Shown: positions 44,450 to 52,664, counted from the first letter of the stretch. The stretch is DNA of 64,000 nt from Hyunsoonleella aquatilis (GCF_014270105.1 NZ_JACNMF010000004.1:370944-434943); one strand, 5' to 3'. Made by a program: numbers and translations. The notes: generated by a model from the letters alone, not told the origin.

Positions 44450-44785
44450 ATGAGTAATAAGAAAAAAATCATCAGAACCTGGAAAGGTTGGACTTCCTTA
44501 GAGAACGCACCAATTTATGAAAACATGCTTATTAACGAGGTGTTTCCTGAAGTGAAAAGAAAGGGTGTTAAAGGTTTAGAGAAAGTCAGTATTTCTACAA
44601 TGGAAAAGAATGATGAGATGGAGTTTTTTCTTGTCCTTCAATTTGATTCTTTAGAATCCGTAAAAATGTTTGCGGGTGAAAAATATGAAACCGCCTATAT
44701 TCCAGAGAATGCGAAAAGTGTATTATCAAAATATGATGGGACGGCTCAACATTTTACCCTGAAAGAAGAATTAATATTAAAGTAA
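44450..44785 (+). CDS. Antibiotic biosynthesis monooxygenase-like domain protein
   Basis: This 111-residue single-domain protein has the dimeric alpha-beta barrel pattern: TWKGWTSLENAPIYENMLINEVFPEV, then MEFFLVLQFDSLESVKMFAG. A terminal strand with YDGTAQHFTL follows. ABM proteins range from quinol monooxygenases to heme-degrading enzymes, and the catalytic role here cannot be read from sequence. It lies 40 bases before an AHSA1-like gene and may be co-transcribed with it. Confidence 0.75.
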   Translation: MSNKKKIIRTWKGWTSLENAPIYENMLINEVFPEVKRKGVKGLEKVSISTMEKNDEMEFFLVLQFDSLESVKMFAGEKYETAYIPENAKSVLSKYDGTAQHFTLKEELILK

Positions 44786-44825
44786 AACTCTGCCAACAAA
44801 GAACCGAGTTAAAAAACAAAACAAC

Positions 44826-45209
44826 ATGCAGTTCACCCTAAAATCAACGTTTAACACCACAGCAAAAGAACTATATCTCAGTTGGTTAAATAGTGAAAAC
44901 CATTCAAAAATGACAGGTGGATTGGCCGAGTGCTCGGATAGTGTTGGGGGAAGTTTTACTGCATGGGATGGCTACATCTGGGGGAAAAATATAGAGTTGG
45001 AGCCTTTTCATCGTATTGTGCAATCCTGGAGGACCACACAATTTAATGACAATGAAAAAGACTCCCAAATAGAAATTCTGCTCAAAGAATTAAATGACGG
45101 ACAAACGGAATTAACATTGATCCACACAAACCTTCCAGAAAGTGGGGAACATTATAAAAAAGGTTGGGAAGACCACTATTTTGAACCCATGAAAGCGTTT
45201 TTTGGATAA
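44826..45209 (+). CDS. AHSA1/SRPBCC domain protein
   Basis: This 127-residue protein is an activator-of-Hsp90-ATPase-1-like (START/Bet v1) fold protein. Typical signatures are ELYLSWLNSENHSKMTGG, GGSFTAWDGYIWGKNIELEPFHRIVQSWR and a C-terminal GWEDHYFEPMKAFF. Bacterial members bind small hydrophobic ligands or have no known role. It follows the ABM gene in the same orientation and converges on a Fic gene. Confidence 0.87.
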   Translation: MQFTLKSTFNTTAKELYLSWLNSENHSKMTGGLAECSDSVGGSFTAWDGYIWGKNIELEPFHRIVQSWRTTQFNDNEKDSQIEILLKELNDGQTELTLIHTNLPESGEHYKKGWEDHYFEPMKAFFG

Positions 45210-45223
45210 AAAAAGTAGGTTAA

Positions 45224-46192
45224 CTACCGTTGCCTTTTCCGGCCTTCAACATAATTATTGATGGCCTCTTTTGTGGTGTACCAATTCCTGCCTTCTTTAT
45301 GGGCATCGATTTTACCCTGTCGGGCCAGTAAACTAATATATTCCTGACCGTAGTGCACATCGGGCTCTTTAACAATATCTGAAATGATTTGATATTCATC
45401 GGTGCTATCGGGCAAAGCACTGATATAAATGTTCAAAGTGCGCTCAAGTGATTGGCACATTAACAGCATCAATTTGGAATAATTCCCATTATTGGCCTGG
45501 TTTAAGGCATCGTAATATTTTTTTCGGTCATTCTTTAAGATGATAGCCGGCGGAAAACCCGCTTTCATCAAAATGAGGTTCATGGCCAAACGCACAGTAC
45601 GCCCATTCCCATCAAAAAACGGATGAATCCAAACAAATATATGATGAAATACCGTAGCCAACTCAATAACATTTAAACCCAAAGGATTATCAACAACAAA
45701 ATGCACCAATTCATCCACCAACCCAGAAACCTTTCTGGCATTAGGAGGCACAAAATTAGCTCCTGAAATACGTACACCAGCGTTTCTTAGCCTACCGGCA
45801 AAATCATCCTCAATAGAACGAAGCACCAAGCCATGCAAAGACAAAATATCCTTAGCAGAAAATATCGCGTTTTTATCCACTAAAGTGTATAAATAATCAA
45901 TAGCCGTTTCATGGTTTTTAGCCTCAAAATGCTCCCTTAGGGATTTGCCCTTTATCGTTACGCCCTCTTGAAGCACCATTTGCGTTTCCCGAAGACTTAA
46001 AGTGTTACCCTCAATACTGTTAGAATTATAAGTCCACTCAATAGATAAAGCTTCCTTAATTTTTTGCAGAGCAATATTGGGCAAAGGCCTTGCCTCCACT
46101 AAAGTGTTTGTTTTATCAAATAAACGCTCAAAAGTAGTACCCAGCTCTTCCCGATATGTTGTATCAACCTCCCACACACCCCAAAGGTACAA
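45224..46192 (-). CDS. Fic family protein with inhibitory motif (class II)
   Basis: This Fic-domain protein of up to 322 residues usually adds AMP to hydroxyl side chains. The active site HPFFDGNGRTVR lies near residues 189-200. An N-terminal inhibitory helix motif NSIEGN ([S/T]xxxE[G/N]) marks it as self-inhibited class II. The C-terminus has a winged-helix-like segment (ISLLARQGKIDAHKEGRNWYTTKEA). The start is uncertain: TTG at 46192 or GTG at 46177, and TACCTTTG between them resembles a -7 element, which favours 46177. Confidence 0.88.
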   Translation of the reverse strand: MYLWGVWEVDTTYREELGTTFERLFDKTNTLVEARPLPNIALQKIKEALSIEWTYNSNSIEGNTLSLRETQMVLQEGVTIKGKSLREHFEAKNHETAIDYLYTLVDKNAIFSAKDILSLHGLVLRSIEDDFAGRLRNAGVRISGANFVPPNARKVSGLVDELVHFVVDNPLGLNVIELATVFHHIFVWIHPFFDGNGRTVRLAMNLILMKAGFPPAIILKNDRKKYYDALNQANNGNYSKLMLLMCQSLERTLNIYISALPDSTDEYQIISDIVKEPDVHYGQEYISLLARQGKIDAHKEGRNWYTTKEAINNYVEGRKRQR

Positions 46193-46238
46193 AATATCGT
46201 TTAAACTTAAAAATAAACCTATCCGATATTAAGGGTTT

Positions 46239-46994
46239 TTACTCCAACCAAGCCCTAAAATCCTTTACCCGTTCACGGGCAACGATGACCTCCTGTTCGT
46301 TATAAGAGTTTAGTTTTATTTGCAGTCGCGAATTGGTATAGCTTACCATATCCTTAATGGCATTGATGTTTACGAAGAATTTACGGTTGATGCGGAAAAA
46401 CGTTTGCGGTTCCAATTCATCTTGAAGATATTCTAAAGTGGTGTCCATCAAATAATTTCTGCCATCCACGGTGTAAAGATACGTGCCTTTATTTTCGCTG
46501 TAAAAGCATTCGATTTCATCAATATTAATCAATTTCAAATGCTGACCCACCTTAACGGAAAAGCGCTTTTTGTATTCCCGATCAATCGGATTGACCAACA
46601 GTTTTTTGATATCGTTGAAATCCAAAGTAACGGCCTGCCTTTTAGGCAACCGTTCTTGGTATTTTTTTACGGCTGTTGCTAATTCATCTTCATCGATAGG
46701 TTTTAATAAATAATCAATGCTGTTCAATTTAAAAGCCTGAAGGGCATATTCGTCGTAGGCCGTGGTGAAAATAACCGCAGATTTAATTTCGATAGTTTCG
46801 AAAATTTCAAACGACAGACCATCACTTAGCTGGATATCCAAAAAGATTAAATCAGGATGGTGGTTGTTTTGAAACCACGTGATCGACTCCTCGACGGAAT
46901 GCAACAGCACTTCGGCATTTAAATCCAAACTTTGGAGCATCCGCTGTAAACGCCTTGCTGATGGTTTTTCGTCCTCAATTATTATTATGTTCAT
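46239..46994 (-). CDS. LytTR family response regulator
   Basis: This 251-residue regulator has a receiver domain with phospho-acceptor Asp53 in LIFLDIQLSDG and a C-terminal LytTR DNA-binding domain from about residue 145 (FSVKVGQHLKLINIDEIECF to QTFFRINRKFFVNINAI). It follows the LytS-like kinase and 2TM genes on the same strand, separated from them by a GCGTTAGGGATTG repeat. It is the evident partner of that kinase. Confidence 0.92.
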   Translation of the reverse strand: MNIIIIEDEKPSARRLQRMLQSLDLNAEVLLHSVEESITWFQNNHHPDLIFLDIQLSDGLSFEIFETIEIKSAVIFTTAYDEYALQAFKLNSIDYLLKPIDEDELATAVKKYQERLPKRQAVTLDFNDIKKLLVNPIDREYKKRFSVKVGQHLKLINIDEIECFYSENKGTYLYTVDGRNYLMDTTLEYLQDELEPQTFFRINRKFFVNINAIKDMVSYTNSRLQIKLNSYNEQEVIVARERVKDFRAWLE

Positions 46995-47062
46995 TTTTAA
47001 AACTGTTGACTGTTTCTAATATTTCGAATTTATTTATCGATATTTTATTTAACTTCTGCATT

Positions 47063-47162
47063 GCGTTAGGGATTGAACGGCATGTTTGAAATCCTCGACG
47101 CAGGAGGGATTGAGTAGTGAAAGCCCGACCCTCCCGATAGCTATCGGGAGTGGGTAACGCCC
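47063..47162 (+). repeat. GCGTTAGGGATTG element, copy C, with nested CCCGATAGC palindrome
   Basis: This copy matches copy B closely (GGCATGTTTGAAATCC, CGACGCAGGAGGGATTGAG, GAAAGCCCGACC) and ends GGGTAACGCCC. Its variable segment is a perfect 20-bp palindrome, CTCCCGATAGCTATCGGGAG (47131-47150), the same palindrome found at 60117-60138 and, in one-mismatch form, at 57308-57325. It separates the 2TM genes from the response regulator gene. Confidence 0.82.
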
Positions 47163-47170
47163 AAATAAAA

Positions 47171-47491
47171 TTACTCCCACATCCTGGTTTCGTTTTGCTC
47201 TTTTTTCAAGAATTCCTTCGCTCTATCGTTTTCCCATTTTTTACTAAAAAAGGTTTTTCCCTTCAGTGCCCACCTCCCGTGCAAAATGATAAACGCGGTC
47301 CATGCTACCATTATGATTGAATTAAACCAGTTAAAAAAATTGGCGTATGGCCCAGCAACTATCATTAAATTCCAAATCAACAATGCCACTACGATAAAAT
47401 AGCCCACCAAATGATAGTAGAATATTTTAACCTGGCGCACCTTTTCCTTGGCCTTTAAATAGCTTTGATTTTTATCTGAATCCGTTTTCAT
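47171..47491 (-). CDS. 2TM domain protein
   Basis: This 106-residue protein has an amphipathic N-terminal helix (SYLKAKEKVRQVKIFYYHLVGYF), two membrane helices and a charged C-terminus ending KWENDRAKEFLKKEQNETRMWE. It belongs to the 2TM domain family that accompanies LytS/LytTR genes in Flavobacteria. It is the third of three free-standing copies downstream of the kinase, three bases after the previous one, and the most diverged. The function is unknown. Confidence 0.85.
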   Translation of the reverse strand: MKTDSDKNQSYLKAKEKVRQVKIFYYHLVGYFIVVALLIWNLMIVAGPYANFFNWFNSIIMVAWTAFIILHGRWALKGKTFFSKKWENDRAKEFLKKEQNETRMWE

Positions 47492-47494
47492 CTT

Positions 47495-47833
47495 TTACTC
47501 AAATTGACGTCTATCCTGCTCTTCCTTTTCCATAAACTCACGGATTTTCCGTTCTTCCCATTTTTTACCGAATGCGAAGCGCCTACCAAATACACCAATG
47601 GCGTGAAATCCAAGGCCGATGCCCCAAAAAACAGGGGTGGCCCATGTACCGAAGTGGAAAAAACTGCCTCCGTTATATATAATCATTCCAACAATGAAGA
47701 TGTTAACCGCCACGTACCAGAAGGCGTGCCAGTAAAATCCCTTCAATTCCTTTAAGCGCTTTTCTGCCCTTAGGTAGGCCTCTTCATTACTATAATTCTT
47801 TTCGCTATATGGCTTTATATCGTAATTTTCCAT
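47495..47833 (-). CDS. 2TM domain protein
   Basis: This protein has about 112 residues from the ATG at 47833 (MENYDIKPYSEKNYSNEEAYLRAEKRLKELKGFYWH); an upstream extension of seven residues overlaps the previous gene. The two membrane helices (YVAVNIFIVGMIIYN and PVFWGIGLGFHAIGV) are followed by FGKKWEERKIREFMEKEEQ, the 2TM family C-terminal motif. It is a paralogue of its neighbours and of the C-terminal domain of the kinase. Confidence 0.87.
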   Translation of the reverse strand: MENYDIKPYSEKNYSNEEAYLRAEKRLKELKGFYWHAFWYVAVNIFIVGMIIYNGGSFFHFGTWATPVFWGIGLGFHAIGVFGRRFAFGKKWEERKIREFMEKEEQDRRQFE

Positions 47834-47844
47834 TGTTGTTAAAT

Positions 47845-48150
47845 TTAATTCCATCTATTCTCTCGTTCTTCACGCATAAATTGTTCTATTTTTCGTTGTT
47901 CCCATTTATGGCCAAAGATTGGGTTTCGAGCATATACACGGTAAGCATGAAATGCAATTCCAATACCCCATCCTATAGCCGAAAACAAGAACCATTTAAT
48001 TTCCCAAAAGGTTTTATAGTTGATAAAAGCCAGGAAGGGAATTACGAGGCAATATGCAAAAATATTGCAGTAGAGCCCTTTTAGTTCCTTAACACGAAGC
48101 CTTGCTCGTGTAAATCTGTCATTCTGTTTTTCGATTGATAATTTTTTCAT
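47845..48150 (-). CDS. 2TM domain protein
   Basis: This protein has about 101 residues from the ATG at 48150 (MKKLSIEKQNDRFTRARLRVKELKGLYCN). Two membrane helices (AYCLVIPFLAFINY and FSAIGWGIGIAFHAYRVY) precede FGHKWEQRKIEQFMREERENRWN. It is the copy closest to the kinase-linked 2TM domain, sharing VIPFL-FINYKT and RRKIEQFMRE-type segments. It begins 10 bases after the kinase gene. Confidence 0.88.
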   Translation of the reverse strand: MKKLSIEKQNDRFTRARLRVKELKGLYCNIFAYCLVIPFLAFINYKTFWEIKWFLFSAIGWGIGIAFHAYRVYARNPIFGHKWEQRKIEQFMREERENRWN

Positions 48151-48160
48151 AGTAATACAT

Positions 48161-49507
48161 TTAATTCCATCTGCCGTTTTCCTGTTCCTCCTCACGCATA
48201 AACTGTTCTATCTTGCGACGTTCCCAATTGCCCCCCATGGCCTTATCACTTACAAAAACCTTAAAAGCCTGAATAGCCAAACCTAGACCCCAACCAAATA
48301 CCGGGAACCAAAACCATTGAAAATTCCAGTACGTTTTGTAATTGATAAAGATGAGGAAAGGAATAACCAAAACATAGGATATTAAACTGAAATAAAATCC
48401 TTTAAGCTCCTCTACATGTTTTTTGGCACGCAGATAACCGTCGTCCAATTGATTTGATGATTGTGGTCTCATAACTGATATTTGTTTGGTGAGCATAGGG
48501 ATGGCCACGGCAAACCTGTTAGCTCCTTTGTCGATATTAATTTTTCTTTGTGTTAATAAACTGTAGCGTTGCATAATGTTGCTTAAGCCTACGCCACTAC
48601 TCTTTTTTACGATTTGTTTGGGTTGCAAATTGTTTTCAACCACTAAAAACCCATCATCCTCATAAATTTGAATATGTAGTGGCTTACTGGAAGTCACCAT
48701 ATTGTGTTTTACTGCATTTTCCAAAAGCAGCTGCAAAGATAATGGCACCACCTTACTGTCTGGATTTTGGGCCCTTTCCGGTAAGGTAAATACAATACTA
48801 TCCTCAAATCGCATTTTAAGAAGGGACATATAGGTTCTGGCAAATTGCAATTCCTCATCAACCGTAACCAATTCCTTATTCTTTTGTTCCAAAACATAGC
48901 GATACACTTTGGAAAGCGAAGTGGTAAACTTTTGTGCCTGATTTGGGTTTTCCTCAATTAAACTGGTCAGCACATTCAAACTATTAAAGAGAAAATGAGG
49001 ATCCAACTGGTTTTTGAGGGCATCGAACTTGGCGCTTGCGGTACCGGCAATGACTTTTTGTTCCTTAATGCGATTTTGTTGGAACCTATTGTAGAAATAA
49101 ATAACGTGAAACACACCAACGATGGCCAGGGTAATCCACACTCCGAATTTATAGTAACCAAACTTTTCGCTGGACAAAAATTCCTCAAAGGTGTAACCGA
49201 GATAAAACACATACGTTCCTGCCCTAAGCAAAAACAATCCAGCAAGTGTAAGAACCGTCGATCCAATTACCCCTGCTATAATTCGCTTAAGCGGGTTATT
49301 TTTGTTCCAATTGAAACGCTCCATATAATCAAAGAAATACATGTTGGAGTATCCCAGGACGAAGGCGTATAACTGATAGAACGAAAACTCGATAAAAAAC
49401 TCATTGGCATCCTTATAATCAAATCCATCGTATAGAAACTGTGCTATGAGATAAACAACGCATCCAATGATAAAGGTGATAATGATTTTTTTAATCGAAG
49501 CTTTCAT
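48161..49507 (-). CDS. LytS-like sensor histidine kinase fused to a 2TM domain
   Basis: This 448-residue kinase has four N-terminal membrane helices (to about residue 140), then the His_kinase domain with His171 in NQLDPHFLFNSLN. An ATPase region with LQLLLENAVKHNMV and GVGLSNIMQRY follows. Residues from about 355 form a complete 2TM domain (YLRAKKHVEELKGFYFSL to WERRKIEQFMREEE). The fusion gives the kinase a second membrane module like the three separate 2TM proteins that follow. It probably signals to the LytTR regulator at 46239. Confidence 0.92.
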   Translation of the reverse strand: MKASIKKIIITFIIGCVVYLIAQFLYDGFDYKDANEFFIEFSFYQLYAFVLGYSNMYFFDYMERFNWNKNNPLKRIIAGVIGSTVLTLAGLFLLRAGTYVFYLGYTFEEFLSSEKFGYYKFGVWITLAIVGVFHVIYFYNRFQQNRIKEQKVIAGTASAKFDALKNQLDPHFLFNSLNVLTSLIEENPNQAQKFTTSLSKVYRYVLEQKNKELVTVDEELQFARTYMSLLKMRFEDSIVFTLPERAQNPDSKVVPLSLQLLLENAVKHNMVTSSKPLHIQIYEDDGFLVVENNLQPKQIVKKSSGVGLSNIMQRYSLLTQRKINIDKGANRFAVAIPMLTKQISVMRPQSSNQLDDGYLRAKKHVEELKGFYFSLISYVLVIPFLIFINYKTYWNFQWFWFPVFGWGLGLAIQAFKVFVSDKAMGGNWERRKIEQFMREEEQENGRWN

Positions 49508-49528
49508 AATGTATTAGGTACTTAAATC

Positions 49529-50152
49529 TTATTTTTCGCAAGATTTCAAAAGCATTTCAACACGGTCCTTACCCCAATTAGGGTGAAATGGCGACTCTGG
49601 TTTAAAATTAGCAAAAAGTTCTTTGGCTCTTTCCAAATCCTTGCAAAACGGCGTAGTATCCTGCCCAAAATACTGGGCACTACCAATATTCCATTCCGCA
49701 TTCGAGGCTACTACCCTCGGATTTTCCGGAGCTATGGCCTCTGCCTTAGCATATAATTCTACCACTTTTGGTGACAGTGTCATGCCATAAGTAGCCCCAT
49801 CCGATGCAATCCAAGCTGTGTGCAACATGGCCTGCATTACCATAATTTCGGGGTTGTTTTTGGAAATTGCCGTTGCATCATTCAACAAATCCTGTGCTTT
49901 TTTCAATTGCGCGGCGAGTTTGTCTTTGTCCTTTTCTCCAAAACTGGTGACAATATTGATTTGGGCAGCCCAATAGGGTGGCAACCAATTATCGGGTTCT
50001 GCCGAGGCTATACGTTCAAAGAGGTTTACAGCTTCGCTAGGTTTACCATTGCCCCATAATTCAAAGGCTTTATTCATTCCCTTTTCATAATTGGTTTGCG
50101 CAATGGTTACTGTTGAGATTAGAAGTGTTGCAATGATGATTAACTGTTTCAT
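49529..50152 (-). CDS. Secreted tetratricopeptide-repeat protein
   Basis: This 207-residue protein has a signal peptide (MKQLIIIATLLISTVTIAQ) followed by TPR-like helical pairs, such as KAFELWGNGKPSEAVNLFERIASAEPDNWLP. Near the C-terminus WNIGSAQYFGQDTTPFCKDLERAKELF and HPNWGKDRVEMLLKSC recur in a Bacteroidota family of unknown function. It lies 11 bases after a DUF2141 gene and 21 bases before the LytS-like kinase, so all may be in one transcript. Confidence 0.82.
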   Translation of the reverse strand: MKQLIIIATLLISTVTIAQTNYEKGMNKAFELWGNGKPSEAVNLFERIASAEPDNWLPPYWAAQINIVTSFGEKDKDKLAAQLKKAQDLLNDATAISKNNPEIMVMQAMLHTAWIASDGATYGMTLSPKVVELYAKAEAIAPENPRVVASNAEWNIGSAQYFGQDTTPFCKDLERAKELFANFKPESPFHPNWGKDRVEMLLKSCEK

Positions 50153-50163
50153 TCTGATTGATT

Positions 50164-50577
50164 TTAAAGATTAATATTTTGCTTTACTGATTTATTCTTT
50201 ACTTCGAACTTGGCATCCTCCCATTTTGGAGGCCCCATAAATCCTGTGGCATTATTGGAACATCCGTAAGCCTCTTTCGGAATGCCAAACATACCAGTAT
50301 CCATTTTGTTATTTCCGTTTTCATCGTGAAATAAAGAAATGGCGTAAATACCATTAGGAACATTTTTAAACACGACCGTACAACTATTATCTTCAATTTT
50401 TGAATTGACATGCTTAAAGCCTTTTCCTAAGAAACTTTCCTCGGTATTGTATAGCCCAACAAATACTTTTCCATCGTTGCTTTCTAAATTTGAAACAACA
50501 ACGGTAATGTCGTTTTGGGCCATAACACAGGAAGTGAAGACAACTAAGCAATAAATAGTCTTAAAAATGCGGTTCAT
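50164..50577 (-). CDS. DUF2141 family secreted protein
   Basis: This 137-residue protein has a signal peptide (MNRIFKTIYCLVVFTSCVMA). The DUF2141 pattern follows: ITVVVSNLESNDGKVFVGLYN, VPNGIYAISLFHDENGNNKMDTGMFGIPKEAYG and a GPPKWEDAKFEV ending. The beta-sandwich with DxNxNxxxD-like residues may bind calcium. The function is unknown. It is followed by the TPR gene. Confidence 0.9.
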   Translation of the reverse strand: MNRIFKTIYCLVVFTSCVMAQNDITVVVSNLESNDGKVFVGLYNTEESFLGKGFKHVNSKIEDNSCTVVFKNVPNGIYAISLFHDENGNNKMDTGMFGIPKEAYGCSNNATGFMGPPKWEDAKFEVKNKSVKQNINL

Positions 50578-50703
50578 AATATTACTAGTTTTTAATGATG
50601 AAACAAATATCAGTGCAAAATCGAAGTTATTAAAACTATCCTTACCGAATTGTTAAATACCCATACTGAATTGTAATTAAGTAGATTTTTATCTCAAACG
50701 AAG

Positions 50704-50752
50704 AAAAAGAAAAGGCCGAAAACATCTTAAATTAAGACATCTTCAGCCTTTC
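50704..50752 (-). terminator. Rho-independent terminator of tonB
   Basis: On the minus strand AAAGGCTGAAGATGTCTTAA pairs imperfectly with TTAAGATGTTTTCGGCCTTT and runs into TTCTTTTTC. It lies 44 bases after the tonB stop. Confidence 0.75.
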
Positions 50753-50795
50753 AAGCACAATAACCGCTTAAACCCAAAAAAGTCAGTTATGTATT

Positions 50796-51524
50796 TTATT
50801 GTTCGGCCATCACAAAATTGATGGGCAGGCTAAAAGGTACGCTCACAGGTTTGCCACGCTGTTTACCCGGAATCATTTTTGGCAATCTATTGATGATGCG
50901 CTTAGCCTCATTCTCAAGCATTTTATCTGGTCCGCGGGTTCTTACTTTGGTAATGCTACCATCGGACGCAATCACAAAAATGACATAAACCCGTCCGCTA
51001 ATACCCATTTCTAGGGCTACTTCTGGGTAGTTAAAGTTTTTTGCAACATGGGCATTTATCATTTCCTGAAAGCATTTTTTACGTTCCGGTTTCGCAACAT
51101 TCTCGCATCCCGGAAAAATCGGAGCATCCTCAATAATGGCAAAAGGTACTTCAACGTACTCCTCAACAGCTTCCACATGCACATCCTCAACCCTAACTAC
51201 ATCCCGAATTACGTCCTCCTGACTGGTCTCAGTGCTTTCAAAAACGGTTTCCTCCACTTCCTCGGTGTCCTCCACAATGGTTACCGACTCCTGTGTTACC
51301 GCTGGTGGAGGTGGCGGAGGTGGTGGTGTGTCCATTGTAACCAGAGGAATTTCCTCTTCAATTTCTGTATCCATTTGGACAATGTCTGCAATAATCTCTT
51401 CCTGCTCATAGGTTTTATGCTCCAATGCCTGCCATGATAAAAACAGCATAACATTGAGTCCTATGGCGAAATAGAGGCTGCTATTCCGGCCTACCTCTAA
51501 TTCTGGGTTCTTTTTAGGTATCAT
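50796..51524 (-). CDS. tonB: Energy transducer TonB
   Basis: This protein has about 242 residues from the ATG at 51524 (MIPKKNPELEVGRNSSLYFAIGLNVMLFLSWQAL). It has one N-terminal membrane helix, an acidic and proline-rich periplasmic spacer (TPPPPPPPPAVTQ) and a C-terminal TonB domain (YPEVALEMGISGRVYVIFVI to NRLPKMIPGKQRGKPVSVPF). TonB passes proton-motive force to outer-membrane receptors. No exbB/exbD lies nearby. The promoter has an Fnr-type box, an unusual form of control that suggests a link to low oxygen. Confidence 0.9.
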   Translation of the reverse strand: MIPKKNPELEVGRNSSLYFAIGLNVMLFLSWQALEHKTYEQEEIIADIVQMDTEIEEEIPLVTMDTPPPPPPPPAVTQESVTIVEDTEEVEETVFESTETSQEDVIRDVVRVEDVHVEAVEEYVEVPFAIIEDAPIFPGCENVAKPERKKCFQEMINAHVAKNFNYPEVALEMGISGRVYVIFVIASDGSITKVRTRGPDKMLENEAKRIINRLPKMIPGKQRGKPVSVPFSLPINFVMAEQ

Positions 51525-51601
51525 GCTTTTAATTTTAATGGTTAACACCTCAACAGAATGGCAATAAAAATCTACCATCTTGAACGTTCAAATTATTACA
51601 T

Positions 51602-51645
51602 TAAAGTTACCTCAACCTACTGAGAATTACTATGATAATTATCAT
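51602..51645 (-). promoter_or_regulatory. Crp/Fnr-type box and -7 element of tonB
   Basis: ATGATAATTATCAT (51632-51645) is a perfect palindrome that fits ATGAyAnnTrTCAT. On the minus strand TAACTTTA (51602-51609) matches TAnnTTTG except for the last base, with centres 33 bp apart as in the three other sites. The predicted leader is about 74 bases. Confidence 0.65.
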
Positions 51646-51801
51646 ATTTTCAATTATAACACCTCATAAATGACAATATGAAAATACAATCTTGTTTTTT
51701 GTTCAATATTTTAGCATATTCAGAATTTGAAAGAAAACAATTATATGTTTGTGATACGAAAAACTTAGCCTTAACTTACCTGCTCATTTTAAAGCTTAAC
51801 T

Positions 51802-52572
51802 ATGAACATTAATCTTGCCGTTTTAATTGATGGCGACAATATTCCCGCCGGCCATGTAAAGGAGATGATGGAGGAAATTGCAAAATACGGTAACCCTTCC
51901 GTAAAACGTATTTATGGCGATTGGACCAAACCCCATTTAAACAAATGGAAAAACGTACTACTAGAAAATGCCATAACGCCAGTACAACAATACAGTTACA
52001 CCATTGGGAAGAATGCAACCGACTCCGCAATGATAATAGATGCAATGGACATCTTGTATTCAGGCAAGGTTGATGGGTTTTGTATCGTTTCTAGCGATAG
52101 CGATTTCACAAGGCTTGCCCTAAGACTTCGCGAGGCTCGCATGCAGGTAATTGGTATTGGTGAAAGAAAAACTCCAAATCCCTTTATTGTCGCATGCGAC
52201 AAGTTTATTTACATTGAAATTTTAGGCAGTAGAACTGAGGAAAAAGAGGATACTGAGAATGGCGATGACAAAAAGGAATCGAAACCCTCAGTTGACAAAA
52301 TTACCCATAAAGAAATCAATTTGATACGCTCGTCCATTGCTGACCTTTCAGATGAAGACGGCTGGGCATTCCTAGGGGATGTGGGCAGTTTGATACAGAA
52401 AAAACGCCCCAATTTTGATTCCAGAAACTACGGTTTCCAAAAGCTGACACCCTTAATAAAATCTACTGGAAAGTTCGAAATTGAGGAACGCAATGCCCCC
52501 AACAACCCCAGATATAAGCATATTTATATCAAGAATATTGAAAAGCGACGGTATCAAAGGCGGAAGAAGTAA
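51802..52572 (+). CDS. NYN domain (LabA-like PIN) protein with LOTUS-type C-terminus
   Basis: This 256-residue protein has an N-terminal NYN/PIN-like ribonuclease domain. The acidic residues are in AVLIDGDNIPAG, GKNATDSAMIIDAMDILY and IVSSDSDFTRLALRLRE. The C-terminal part from about residue 165 (IRSSIADLSDEDGWAFLGDVGSLIQKKRPNFDSRNYGF) resembles the OST-HTH/LOTUS module, which binds RNA. This NYN-LOTUS form is common in bacteria and is thought to act in RNA metabolism. It has a candidate -7 element TATGTTTG at 51744-51751. Confidence 0.9.
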   Translation: MNINLAVLIDGDNIPAGHVKEMMEEIAKYGNPSVKRIYGDWTKPHLNKWKNVLLENAITPVQQYSYTIGKNATDSAMIIDAMDILYSGKVDGFCIVSSDSDFTRLALRLREARMQVIGIGERKTPNPFIVACDKFIYIEILGSRTEEKEDTENGDDKKESKPSVDKITHKEINLIRSSIADLSDEDGWAFLGDVGSLIQKKRPNFDSRNYGFQKLTPLIKSTGKFEIEERNAPNNPRYKHIYIKNIEKRRYQRRKK

Positions 52573-52664
52573 CTTAAGCTAAAGCTCTGCATAGCCAGCC
52601 AAAAGAAGTGGCATAAACGGAATAAAATTCTGCATATAAATAAGTTACCTGCCATTAGAACAAA

